From positions 6,138,001-6,202,000 of the forward strand of contig NZ_CP118270.1 of NCBI RefSeq assembly GCF_028771845.1: DNA of 64,000 nucleotides. The letters are read 5' to 3'. The number at the start of each line of letters is the position of its first letter. Position 1 is the first letter of the stretch. The notes below the pieces were generated by a model. It saw nothing but the letters and a program-made list of their open reading frames with translations, ran no database searches and was not told the DNA's origin. A program made the translations under genes and the position numbers. This DNA comes from Paenibacillus marchantiae (GTDB taxonomy: Bacteria; Bacillota; Bacilli; Paenibacillales; Paenibacillaceae). This document shows, piece after piece, positions 36,451 to 45,178 of the stretch.

Positions 36451-37971
36451 TTAGAGTGGGAGTGAAAACGAAGAATGATATGATCCATCTCCTGATAAAT
36501 CATGTTCATATAGCTCTATTCCAGGTATATTAGCTGCTTGTTGACCAAGGAAGAAAACAAATCCACCCGGCGCAGCAATAAAAAAGTGAACTTTTCCTTT
36601 TCTTTGGCGTGGGTTACGTCGATCAAGCACCTTAATGACTTGCTCTGCAAGCAACCAAGCGTGAGTACCATCTTTTATAGCTTTAAATCCCTCTGAAGGC
36701 ATACAAAAATGATAGAAAGCCTGTACTTGAAGATTCCTATCCTCTACATACCATTCAACATGAGATTTAACATTACGGGTTACACTAATTGCAACTACTG
36801 TATCCCCTTGATTTAATTGATTATCTGAAAACTCTTCATTGAAGCTTGTGTAGTCAGGTTCTTTATCAAAATGTATATCTGGTATCCAAGCCATCAATCC
36901 ATCACCACGTTGTACTGGAAATGCCTTCACTCCAGATTTAGGATTAAGTATCAATCCTGAAACAAATGTTATAGAGAGATGTGTATTAAATTGAATTAAG
37001 TAGGCACTACCTGGTGAAAAAACTTCTTGTATGAATCCCTTTAGTTTTGGTGCAATATCAGCAATCCAGCTGCGGTCCACTTTGATTAGTCGTTCATCAA
37101 AATGGTCACTTAGACAAAGTAGATGGCTAGTCTCTTCTGCTAGAGTTTCAGTAAAAGGAATAAAACTTCTTATTCCGACTGGAATTTCATCGGTTAGAAT
37201 CAAAGGTCGTCCTGAGTATAGCCTCTCTTTTTTACATAATCTGAGAAGATTATCTTTGTTAAATTTTTTACTCCCTTTACTGGCGCAATTGACAATTAAA
37301 TCATTATATGGGTTGACAAGAATCGTTGCATCAATTGGCTTAAGGCCAGCCAGCATTAATTTTGTGTTTAGTTGTTCTTTAATCATTATTGAGATACCTG
37401 GTTTACTATGTTGAATACGAATACTTCTAAGGATTTGTCGCAATTCATCCTCATCACGAAGCTCGAGTTGTTCTATCATAGATTTTCGAGCCAGTGCAAT
37501 TTTACTTCTCTGTCTTCCGTCGAAGAATAAATCTAAATTCAACTTATTGTGATGATTATCCAACAACTTTTCTAAGAGATCACCTTTTTGAATGTTCCAT
37601 GGAGTTAGTAGATGGAATCGAGCTTTGGTGTATCCTTGCTTTATAGCATCCCGAACTCTGTGTAAAAATGAGTGTGTCGAAGCGTTAATAAATGAAGGGT
37701 TAATGAGGTCCAGCAATTCAATCTGTTCTGTATTCTTAACATGATACTTAACTTGGTAAAAATCCATCGTAATTTCATCATCAATACCATAATCGCCTGC
37801 AATTGGTTTAACATATTCAACTACAACATCATCGAGAGATTTAACCCGATCATCTTCATATGATACGATTCGAATGTTGGATTCTTTATGTAGCAATTCG
37901 GAAGCAAATACCCAAAAATACAAATTCTGATAAGTCAGACCAGCATTTATAGCATCAATAGCTTTACCCAT
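36451..37971 (-). CDS. cap4: CBASS effector Cap4: dsDNA endonuclease fused to SAVED
   Basis: A 506-residue protein. The N-terminal nuclease domain (about 1-200) shows LDDVVVEYVK and MDFYQVKYHV, the D...Q-x-K core of the Cap4 restriction-like nuclease. The C-terminal SAVED domain (about 300-506) has VVAISVTRNVKSHVEWYVED and HFFIAAPGGFVFFLGQQ, with a final HDLSGDGSYHSSFSL, typical of SAVED nucleotide sensors. Binding of the CD-NTase product should trigger DNA degradation and abortive infection. It is the first gene of the operon, behind a good promoter. Confidence 0.92.
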   Translation of the reverse strand: MGKAIDAINAGLTYQNLYFWVFASELLHKESNIRIVSYEDDRVKSLDDVVVEYVKPIAGDYGIDDEITMDFYQVKYHVKNTEQIELLDLINPSFINASTHSFLHRVRDAIKQGYTKARFHLLTPWNIQKGDLLEKLLDNHHNKLNLDLFFDGRQRSKIALARKSMIEQLELRDEDELRQILRSIRIQHSKPGISIMIKEQLNTKLMLAGLKPIDATILVNPYNDLIVNCASKGSKKFNKDNLLRLCKKERLYSGRPLILTDEIPVGIRSFIPFTETLAEETSHLLCLSDHFDERLIKVDRSWIADIAPKLKGFIQEVFSPGSAYLIQFNTHLSITFVSGLILNPKSGVKAFPVQRGDGLMAWIPDIHFDKEPDYTSFNEEFSDNQLNQGDTVVAISVTRNVKSHVEWYVEDRNLQVQAFYHFCMPSEGFKAIKDGTHAWLLAEQVIKVLDRRNPRQRKGKVHFFIAAPGGFVFFLGQQAANIPGIELYEHDLSGDGSYHSSFSLPL

Positions 37972-38020
37972 TTTACCACAATCCTATTATAAGATTAAAG
38001 AACTTATGTTCCCTAATTGT

Positions 38021-38049
38021 ATTATCCCATACAAATTAATCATTTTCAA
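38021..38049 (-). promoter_or_regulatory. Predicted promoter of the CBASS operon
   Basis: On the minus strand TTGAAA (38044-38049), a 17-nt spacer and GATAAT (38021-38026) form a good vegetative promoter. It lies 50 nt before the cap4 start. Confidence 0.7.
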
Positions 38050-38159
38050 TTATGATTTCCAGTTTCATGATATTCAGTTCTTTGAAGTCACATAAAATTC
38101 AAAAAAAGTTATTGATCTCTCAAGTTGGCGGTCGTCTCCTGTTATTTTTTCTGTTGATC

Positions 38160-38365
38160 TTAACAGTAGGCAACCAGTTTGCACTCGAAACTCACGACAT
38201 CTGAATTGGGTATCAATTTAAATATAGCTTTATTACCTGCATGGAAAATTTGTAGAATGGCTGGTGCACCACCACTTTTAGCTGCAGATCGCTATTGGTC
38301 AATGTGTCTCCAGTAAGCGCAGAGCGATTATAAGGGACAAGAAATCCATCAATCTGATAAAACCA
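38160..38365 (-). pseudogene. Frameshifted gene fragment
   Basis: Two overlapping minus-strand frames join to read DGFLVPYNRSALTGDTLTNS, DLQLK, then SGGAPAILQIFHAGNKAIFK and LIPNSDVVSFECKLVAYC before a stop. It looks coding and beta-rich, but needs a frameshift in the middle and has no start. The family is not recognised. Confidence 0.35.
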
Positions 38366-38525
38366 AGATCATAATTAAAGGGGATATTAAATACTTTTAC
38401 AACCCATTCAGAAACAGATCTGGCAGAAGCATGACTGGATTAAAGATGATATCCTGTTTGAATTGACTAGTATATATTTTGATAAAAACACACTGCTAAA
38501 TTATGCCACCACACTTAAGTAGTAA

Positions 38526-38571
38526 AATAAGTGATGCCATTACACGAATATCGTAGTGGCATCATTTATTT
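38526..38571. terminator. Bidirectional terminator
   Basis: AATAAGTGATGCCA pairs with TGGCATCATTTATT (one G-T pair), with A/T flanks. Confidence 0.75.
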
Positions 38572-38574
38572 TAT

Positions 38575-38945
38575 ATAGTATTATTGATAAGCTTAGCCGT
38601 CTACCGTATCCAGAATCCTCCATCGCAATCATTGTTAGTATGCGATTCAAGAACCACTTGATAAGTTCTCCCTGGTATTGCATTGCTTATATTATAACTT
38701 TCCCCTTAAACATTTTCTGTAACAGTCTTTACTATAGTGAACTTGTCCTGTGCTAAAATCGGTAATTCGCAATGTAAAATAGGGCGATTTACCAGCCTTC
38801 ACTCCTACCATTTGTAGATCAGTTTTTGAAAAGTGGTAACCCTGAGTTTGTATATAAACTCGCACCATCAAAGTCACCTATGTTGCCGCCGAGGATTTGG
38901 AACCACTTATCCCGCTTGCTCAAGACAAACTTGTATAGACTTGCT
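38575..38945 (-). other. Degraded coding-like sequence
   Basis: Minus-strand pieces such as AIPGRTYQVVLESHTNNDCD followed by GGFWIR and stop (about 38600-38700), and VRVYIQTQGYHFSKTDLQMV (about 38815-38870), sit in different frames with stops between. They look like remnants of one or two small genes; nothing intact is present. Confidence 0.35.
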
Positions 38946-38956
38946 TTCTTAAAAAA

Positions 38957-38979
38957 AAAGCCGCTACAATAGCGACTTT
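38957..38979 (-). terminator. Terminator copy similar to the one at 26.76 kb
   Basis: On the minus strand AAAGTCGCTATTGTAGCGGCTTT is followed by a run of Ts. The stem matches the 26.76-kb hairpin except for the loop. It lies 300 nt past the ATPase gene at 39.3 kb. Confidence 0.75.
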
Positions 38980-39279
38980 GAATGGAACAATGTAATCCTA
39001 TGGGGGAGAATCTGTAATGCAGCCATCGTAGATCAAAAGGTTAATAATTTCGAAGAATACAGGCAGATTATCGATGTTTAACGAACGCTCAGTAATCAGA
39101 TGGACTTCAACCTTTCCTCTAGTGTAGCAGTCATTATATTGTACACTTACCGTTCAACACAACAACGTTTAGCATAGTAGGCTTATACTGCCTAATTAGA
39201 CTTTAGCACGAACCCTCATTATCTTTTTCATTTGAATCAATATTACCAAAATAGACAGGATTCCAACCATTCATAATTT

Positions 39280-41307
39280 CTATTCATTTTCAGTTGAGAA
39301 TTTTTCAAAGGCTTTGTACGGCACTTTAATCAGATTAAAGCTGCCTGAAGGTAACTTATTGATAGTCTGCCGTGTATCACTATCTCTTATTGTCATTCCA
39401 ATAATTACCTGACTATTCTTAAACTTAATGATGTGGTTAAAAAACTTCTCTACATCACTACTAACGATACTATGTTGAGCAGGTTCATCAAAGATAAGAA
39501 TCCCTGGGTGATTTCCTGATTTTTCGTTAGATGTTTCTAGTAGCGATAGTACAAAAGACCATATCGCTCTTATATTATCACTCGCAGAAGAATCAAACTT
39601 CATATCAAACCCCTCGATAACAGGGAGATATGAATCCATTGAAATTTCAATTTGATTTAAATTAGGTATACTTTTATAGCCAAATTGTGAGAGATTCCTG
39701 ATAAAATGCTTTCTTAGAATTTTAATTTTATCTTCATCTGACTCAGAAAATTTCTTTTTTGGAAGGTCAGCTTTGTCTTCTAGATACTTTTTCCAATCAT
39801 CAGATAGGTCGCGAAGCTTTTGCTTTTTTTTATTAATGTACTCCACTAATTGATGGAGACTATTCATTTCAGCATCTAACTGTAATTTCTTATGAATAAT
39901 GGATTCTGATATATTTTCATTAATGGAATATAAATCATTCCGTAAAGATTTGGCCATACTACGAAGTGTAAGTAAACTATTCTCCAATTGTTTAATTCTC
40001 TCCTGAATTTTCTCCTTATTTTTTCTATGACTGATTTGCGCAAATTCGAGCATCTCTTTTTGAGCATTCAAATGTCTGATATTTTCATCTATACTCATGA
40101 CTTGCAAATGACCAGAATGGGGTATTAACGAATCCTGAATAGGTTGACTACATACTGGGCACGTATCTTTTGAGGTTGCGAAATCTAGTTCCGAACCTAG
40201 ATTTCGCAATCTAGCTGCATCTTTATTATTTCGAATATCGGTCTCAATGATTTCAAGGTTGTTTACTAATTTATCAATGCTGATGCTTTCAACGTGTAAT
40301 AACCCTCTATTTTTATAAAGCTCGCGCTCAAAACTTTCAATAGAGTTTTCGGTTGCATTAAGTTCTTCTTGGATATCATCAAAATTATCTACTACTCTAG
40401 GCTTTAACAACGTAAGATGACCATACTCTCCTTGAAGCTCATCAATATATTCTTGAATCTCTACATCTTCTTTTTTTATGATGAGGTGTAATAGATCTTC
40501 TTCTGACAGTACTTGAGGAGACAACGGAAGCCCATGTGGAACACAACCCTCTCTGTGTACAAGGATATTTAACTCTTTTATTAAGGAGTTCCATTGAATT
40601 TTTATACTGCTGTCTCTCGTTCTGAGTGAGTCTTTCTTTTTCTCATTTTCCAAAGTATCCAGACGTAATAAAAACTCTAATACACGCTTTTTGGACTCTC
40701 TTATCCCTAAAAACGGCATCCCTGACATAATATTTGACCAACCATTTTTTTGCTCGATAAACATTGCAGAGAAAATCAATTGTAAGTATAGTTTTTTTGT
40801 CCCATCATCAGCAGCTGGCACTAATGGAAGCTCAATATGTAAAAAACCTTCTAAAAAAGTGTGAAATCCCTTCACATTTATTGCTGAATTTGGCATATGA
40901 ACATACATATCTTCAATTAGTATACCTGCCTTTTTGATATTATTCATTTCACTGTGATAAACGGTAATAAGCTTGTTATCTCTACCTTCCATCGTAGCAG
41001 CACGGTAAATTGTAATTTTTTCTTTTCCATTATAAATCTCAAGATAAGCTCCTGACTCTACGACTGGCCAAACCTCTTCTCCCTCTTCAATAGCTGTCTT
41101 ATAGACTGCTGTAAGTACTTTTTCACCTTTTCCACCAATGATTTCTTCAAAACCTAGACAATAATAAATAGCAGCAATAACAGAGCTTTTACCACTTGTG
41201 TTGTCTTCACTAGCCAATATATTTAATCCATCCGTAAATAATTCATCATATCCGTATAGACCATTAGTTGTATTAATTTGAATTTTTAATCGATTAATTC
41301 TCAGCAC
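39280..41307 (-). CDS. ABC-3C-like ATPase (Rad50/SMC-type with zinc hook)
   Basis: The 675-residue ATPase has a Walker A of the form NTSGKSSVIAAIYYCLG near residue 36. A long coiled coil runs from about 210 to 520 with a zinc hook CPVCSQPIQ near residue 388. The signature-like SASDNIRAIWSFVLSLLE is near 580 and Walker B GILIFDEPAQHSIVSSD near 608. Such ATPases drive ABC-three-component and Lamassu-type defence. It starts at GTG with GGAGG upstream, overlapping the middle gene by 14 nt. It probably senses a DNA or replication feature of phage and licenses the nuclease-like partner. Confidence 0.8.
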   Translation of the reverse strand: MLRINRLKIQINTTNGLYGYDELFTDGLNILASEDNTSGKSSVIAAIYYCLGFEEIIGGKGEKVLTAVYKTAIEEGEEVWPVVESGAYLEIYNGKEKITIYRAATMEGRDNKLITVYHSEMNNIKKAGILIEDMYVHMPNSAINVKGFHTFLEGFLHIELPLVPAADDGTKKLYLQLIFSAMFIEQKNGWSNIMSGMPFLGIRESKKRVLEFLLRLDTLENEKKKDSLRTRDSSIKIQWNSLIKELNILVHREGCVPHGLPLSPQVLSEEDLLHLIIKKEDVEIQEYIDELQGEYGHLTLLKPRVVDNFDDIQEELNATENSIESFERELYKNRGLLHVESISIDKLVNNLEIIETDIRNNKDAARLRNLGSELDFATSKDTCPVCSQPIQDSLIPHSGHLQVMSIDENIRHLNAQKEMLEFAQISHRKNKEKIQERIKQLENSLLTLRSMAKSLRNDLYSINENISESIIHKKLQLDAEMNSLHQLVEYINKKKQKLRDLSDDWKKYLEDKADLPKKKFSESDEDKIKILRKHFIRNLSQFGYKSIPNLNQIEISMDSYLPVIEGFDMKFDSSASDNIRAIWSFVLSLLETSNEKSGNHPGILIFDEPAQHSIVSSDVEKFFNHIIKFKNSQVIIGMTIRDSDTRQTINKLPSGSFNLIKVPYKAFEKFSTENE

Positions 41308-41782
41308 TGGAATACCTCCACAAAGATGTAAGAGCCTTAATTTTCTCTTCAGTTAGCATCGTTGACAAAGAAGCTAAATATCTTTTTTCATCCTTCATTA
41401 ATTGCTTGTCCTTAATGATATTTCTAACATAATTTTTTCCTATCTTATTAAGCTTATATAAGCCATTTTGTTGTTGAACAATTAACCCATCAGCAACTGC
41501 AAATCGTATAGCATGATTTACTGCTGGGTCAAAGCGAACCACAGTGTAATTTATATGACGATCGTATGCCAAATCTTTCAAAATTTCCATATCTTGTTTT
41601 GTACTAAGCCCAATTGAAATCATGTGTAACTTTAATAAGGAACAACCACCACGACTACACATATCCATAATTAAGCATAATTGAGCAATCTTATAGCTTA
41701 TCCGATAGTTATAAGGTACAGCATCTGGTTTAGCTTCAAATACGATTTCGTCTGCTATAATATAGTTTTTATCATTCATCAT
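41294..41782 (-). CDS. ABC-3C-like middle component
   Basis: The 162-residue protein (NDKNYIIADEIVFEAKPDAV) is mostly helical with a winged-helix look: SCRGG-type CSRGGCSLLKLHMISIGLST, then NHAIRFAVADGLIVQQQNGL and YKLNKIGKNYVRNII. Small adaptor proteins of this size sit between effector and ATPase in ABC-3C operons and resemble kleisin/ScpB-like or ABC-3C MC proteins. The assignment rests on size, fold guess and position. It is 4 nt after the upstream gene and overlaps the ATPase gene. Confidence 0.65.
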   Translation of the reverse strand: MMNDKNYIIADEIVFEAKPDAVPYNYRISYKIAQLCLIMDMCSRGGCSLLKLHMISIGLSTKQDMEILKDLAYDRHINYTVVRFDPAVNHAIRFAVADGLIVQQQNGLYKLNKIGKNYVRNIIKDKQLMKDEKRYLASLSTMLTEEKIKALTSLWRYSSAEN

Positions 41783-41786
41783 CTAC

Positions 41787-42743
41787 TCACCTGCTTCTGA
41801 ATTGCATGGAACAATCAGCAAGCCATCCACTGATAAGGTCAAGCTTTAATTCCATAATCGATGCTATATTTAGATATTTAAACTGTTCCAATTTTTTTTG
41901 AAAATCATCTAAAATCTCGTTAAAAAGTTGCGCATTTATTGATCTGTTAGTATTCATCCTAGTTTTAAAGGCTACTTCCTTTTTGTATGATTGCTCTAAA
42001 GTAAATATATCCTCGTAAACTTCAGCATACGATACTCTTAATACTTTTAAAATTTCCAAGCCATTGATGTACGAATTAATATACATATTTACAAGTTCTT
42101 TATAGTCCTCATCAGATTCATCATCATCACCTCTAACAGCCTTTACTTTTCTTTTGATGTTCTCAACTTTTTCTGAATCACATTGTGACCAATCTGGATC
42201 AGTCGTTGTATGGTGAATTGCAATATTAAGTTGCATATCCGTCAAAGTTGTTCTTATTATTCTGGATATCTCCACCTTAAAATCTTCTGCCTGTTTTATC
42301 ACAATAATAAAGTCGTCACCTATGTACTCATAATTGCTCGGGTCTGAATTCTTTAATGCTATAACTTCTTTGCGCTTGTTTTCTGCATGTGATATGATCC
42401 TTGAATCTTTATATTCAGGAATGACAAAATGCCATTCTTTAATCACAGGCACACCCAACCCCTTCAATCTATCGGCATACTTAGGTGATATCAGCTTACC
42501 AATATCTTTGGTCATTTTATCTCTTAAGTGGTCATGTAACTCATCATCTGTGTAACTACGTTCTGGACAGTAACATTGGTAAACCCTTCCACTTCGTGTA
42601 AAACCCTCAATACCAGCATCACCACCATGAACAGCAGGTATTTCTGTAAAATGCTCATCTTGAAACTTTGTCCTATAACATGAATTAATTAATTTTTCCC
42701 AAGACTTTCCGTCTAAAGGAGTGTCTATAAACTTTAGAATCAT
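41787..42743 (-). CDS. ABC-3C-like effector with degenerate PD-(D/E)xK-type N-terminus
   Basis: The 318-residue protein reads SWEKLINSCYRTKFQDEHFT then AVHGGDAGIEGFTRSGRVYQ with CYCPE. GGDxGIE...VYQC is the layout of a restriction-endonuclease-like core, but the usual lysine after the second strand (Q-x-K) is replaced (QCYCPE). Residues 90-125 continue with KEWHFVIPEY. The C-terminal ~150 residues are helical and may bind the ATPase partner. It is likely the effector of the operon; whether it cuts DNA is open. It overlaps the 68-aa gene by 4 nt. Confidence 0.65.
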   Translation of the reverse strand: MILKFIDTPLDGKSWEKLINSCYRTKFQDEHFTEIPAVHGGDAGIEGFTRSGRVYQCYCPERSYTDDELHDHLRDKMTKDIGKLISPKYADRLKGLGVPVIKEWHFVIPEYKDSRIISHAENKRKEVIALKNSDPSNYEYIGDDFIIVIKQAEDFKVEISRIIRTTLTDMQLNIAIHHTTTDPDWSQCDSEKVENIKRKVKAVRGDDDESDEDYKELVNMYINSYINGLEILKVLRVSYAEVYEDIFTLEQSYKKEVAFKTRMNTNRSINAQLFNEILDDFQKKLEQFKYLNIASIMELKLDLISGWLADCSMQFRSR

Positions 42744-42946
42744 ACGACCCCACCTAATAATGATATTGATAAAGAACTTCTTTCTTCAGCGTCTCGCTGT
42801 AATACATGGAAATCCACCATGAACGTATCCATAGAGCTAGGATAACGAACTTTTGCTAATTGAAAAGTTGGATATACCTTCACAATAATCACTTCGTTAT
42901 CGACAAAAAAAAGTTGTTCATTTTCACGAGGCACTGTAGCAGTCAT
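42740..42946 (-). CDS. Small beta-rich protein, first gene of the ABC-3C-like operon
   Basis: The 68-residue protein MTATVPRENEQLFFVDNEVI continues IVKVYPTFQLAKVRYPSSMD, a strand-turn-strand pattern like an SH3/KOW barrel, and ends with a polar tail. It has an excellent GAGGAG ribosome site and overlaps the effector gene by 4 nt, so it is a real member of the operon. I know no function for it. It could act as an inhibitor or inducer for the effector or as a small adaptor. Confidence 0.65.
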   Translation of the reverse strand: MTATVPRENEQLFFVDNEVIIVKVYPTFQLAKVRYPSSMDTFMVDFHVLQRDAEERSSLSISLLGGVV

Positions 42947-42986
42947 TATCTCAGCTCCTCACCTAAAACATTCCCTTCGAAACCTT

Positions 42987-43015
42987 ATATTACCATTTAA
43001 AAACTAAAAGAACAA
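42987..43015 (-). promoter_or_regulatory. Predicted promoter of the ABC-3C-like operon
   Basis: On the minus strand TTGTTC (43010-43015), a 17-nt spacer and TAATAT (42987-42992), 41 nt before the first start codon. Confidence 0.5.
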
Positions 43016-44393
43016 TCAGTTAATAACATTTAGTAAGCGCATAACAATTACACTTATATATAGAGGGGATACAGTGAGAATACAAGGAAAAGTAAAAGAC
43101 AGCACTCTCTATAAACTCTAGAATCTAAACTCCCCAATGGTCGTACTTAGTACAGCGTCGATACCTCTAAACCATTTTCGCATCCAAGTTAAATTATGTA
43201 CCCTGCAAATCGCTCTCACAAACTAGCCGCAGAGCAAACTCTTACAGACCGAACTTGTAGCATCTTTAAGAATTAAGATAATCATGCAGAGAATAATAAA
43301 CGACAGTAAAGTCAGAAGATATTCTGATGTTCAGTTACTTTTTTATGCTACAGGTAGCAGCATAATAAGCATATGCGAAATCTAAAATTAAATTGATTAT
43401 GCCACTGTACCATGGACCCCATATGGTTAAAAAAATAGGAATCCATATAAATAAATACAAGACAATTTAAAATTGTATGTTCAAATCGGCTCTTCAATAG
43501 AATCTCTGAGAGAATTAGATCGAGTATCATAAGAAAGAATATTGCTGAGAATAATAAATAGTGAGATTAAAGAAATTTCTTAATCCAATCTTCAGTTAGT
43601 GCGATATTTCCTATCAAAACGAACGTTATTACCGCTGGAAGACAATCTGGGAGAGCAAGCATCCAGATCCGATGGTCGAAAAAGTAGTTGAGCTTGTACT
43701 CAGCACAAGTTTCGGTATGGATATCGAAAAATCACAGCCTTGCTTCGGATTGAAGGTCCCATAAATCTATTGCATACATCTCCATGTTATCCGGTAGATT
43801 TTTGCAAAGAGAAATGAGCCAGCTGAACCATCAACAAAACCAAAGATGATTCCACGAACGCTTAAACCAAAAAAATGACGCCGAGGATTAATTGAAAAAT
43901 TTTCGAATTCACTCCGTAATTCCCTCTTCCTTGCTCCAGATTCTGAGATTTCTCCAAATACAACTTCTCCGTCTTTAAGTGGGAGAAGCAAGCATTGTCA
44001 TCTCAGTTCCCACCCGAGAATTGCTTCCTGAGAACTCCTTGTTTCTCTCTAAGGGCGACATTCTTCTTCCATTTGTAATAACCTGCACGCAAAATTCAAA
44101 CAAATTTACACAGCAAAGCCGCAGGTGCCCACATGCTTATTTCTCGGACGGCTGACACCGGACTTCGAAATCTAGCTTCCCTATTCGTGCAATTCGAGTT
44201 AAGAACTTACTTACAACTTTCAACTTATATTATATGTAAATGAGTCCGAGGAAGAGTTGAAATATAATTTATTTCTGATATTCTGTCCATTTTTTATGAA
44301 AATGGCTCCCTATATTAGTAGAGGGGTATAATCATTGTGTGATTACCTATCTCAAAAAATTATAGACAGCTCGGCCAAAAGGAGGAAAGCAAA
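43016..44393. other. Long region without an intact gene
   Basis: Two coding-like scraps are seen. One is plus strand about 43622-43763, YYRWKTIWESKHPDPMVEKV then VELVLSTSFGMDIEKSQPCF ending in a stop. The other is minus strand about 43780-43990, PLKDGEVVFGEISESGARKR then INPRRHFFGLSVRGIIFGFV. Both lack proper starts or ends and are probably remnants. A TATAAT at 44327-44332 may be the -10 of the next gene. Confidence 0.5.
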
Positions 44394-44495
44394 ATGTATT
44401 ACGATCACATTTATTATGGAGGTAGATCTCATGTCGTCTTTAAAACCTGTAGCAACAGAAGATTTCGAGAAACTGCACAGGGCCTACTTAGCTGA
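44394..44495 (+). other. Short overlapping open frame with a very strong ribosome site
   Basis: AAAGGAGGAAAGC precedes ATG 44394. The frame encodes 33 residues (MYYDHIYYGGRSHVVFKTCS then NRRFRETAQGLLS) and runs 65 nt into the sigma-like gene in another frame. It may be a leader peptide that controls translation of the sigma-like gene by coupling. Its own amino-acid content is not typical of a functional protein. Confidence 0.4.
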
Positions 44496-45078
44496 TGAGG
44501 ACTTCACTCCAGAATTAAAAATGATTCATGAGTCTTTGTTGGAAAAGCTCAGGATTTCAGCTAATAAAACCAAAGACTACAGTTGGAGCCCGGAGGATAT
44601 TGAAGACATCGTTAGTGGCACTATTGAACGCACGATTAAAGATGGAAAGATAAGCGTGAGTTTTATAGGTGCAGCCTTATCTAACTTGAGAACTGTAAAG
44701 AATGAATATACCACCTGCTTTAAGGAGCGACAGCGCAAACAAGTTAAGGGCGACCGTGATTATCTTTATTCTGACAATGATACTATAGGTCATGATGAAG
44801 AAAAGCTTCAATACTACCTACAAAGATTTATTGGCGAACACTATACTACCAGACCTGACCAATTGATTCTTATTCAAGAAGCTGCAGGTGTCGTGAGACA
44901 AGCTTTACATTCTTGCGACATAAGAACACAAACCATCTTGTGGAATGTGTTTTTCAATAAGATGCGAAATAAAGCGATTGGTAAACAGCTCGGTCTAAAA
45001 GAAGATCATGTTTCAAAGTTGAAAAAAAGAGGCTTAAAAAAAATGAAAGAATCTCTAGAAGGTTATTTTAGAGATTGA
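44431..45078 (+). CDS. Sigma-70-like RNA polymerase sigma factor
   Basis: The 215-residue protein starts MSSLKPVATEDFEKLHRAYL, 7 nt after GGAGG. A region-2-like part is YSWSPEDIEDIVSGTIERTI to FIGAALSNLRTVKNEYT. The region-4-like helix-turn-helix is TILWNVFFNKMRNKAIGKQL followed by GLKEDHVSKLKKRGLKKMKE. It resembles phage/plasmid-borne and ECF-like sigma factors. An in-frame ATG at 44335 would add 32 unlikely residues. No anti-sigma gene is adjacent. It probably drives the AT-rich gene that follows or a set of island genes. Confidence 0.7.
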   Translation: MSSLKPVATEDFEKLHRAYLADEDFTPELKMIHESLLEKLRISANKTKDYSWSPEDIEDIVSGTIERTIKDGKISVSFIGAALSNLRTVKNEYTTCFKERQRKQVKGDRDYLYSDNDTIGHDEEKLQYYLQRFIGEHYTTRPDQLILIQEAAGVVRQALHSCDIRTQTILWNVFFNKMRNKAIGKQLGLKEDHVSKLKKRGLKKMKESLEGYFRD

Positions 45079-45178
45079 CTATTAAAAATTCATTACGAAA
45101 TTATAAAACTTGAATACAACAATTCCATCCCCCTTCTGAGGAAGGGGGGATATGGAATTTATAAAGGAGATATATTAT

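Noticed and set aside
39280-42946. Canonical Lamassu (LmuACB) call
   Set aside because: The zinc-hook ATPase fits, but the effector lacks a Cap4-like N-terminus and the extra 68-aa gene and middle protein fit the broader ABC-3C pattern better; profile searches would be needed to decide.
43767-43991. 74-codon minus-strand ORF as a gene
   Set aside because: No ribosome site, no neighbours on the strand, and the reading looks like the middle of a lost gene; recorded only as a remnant.
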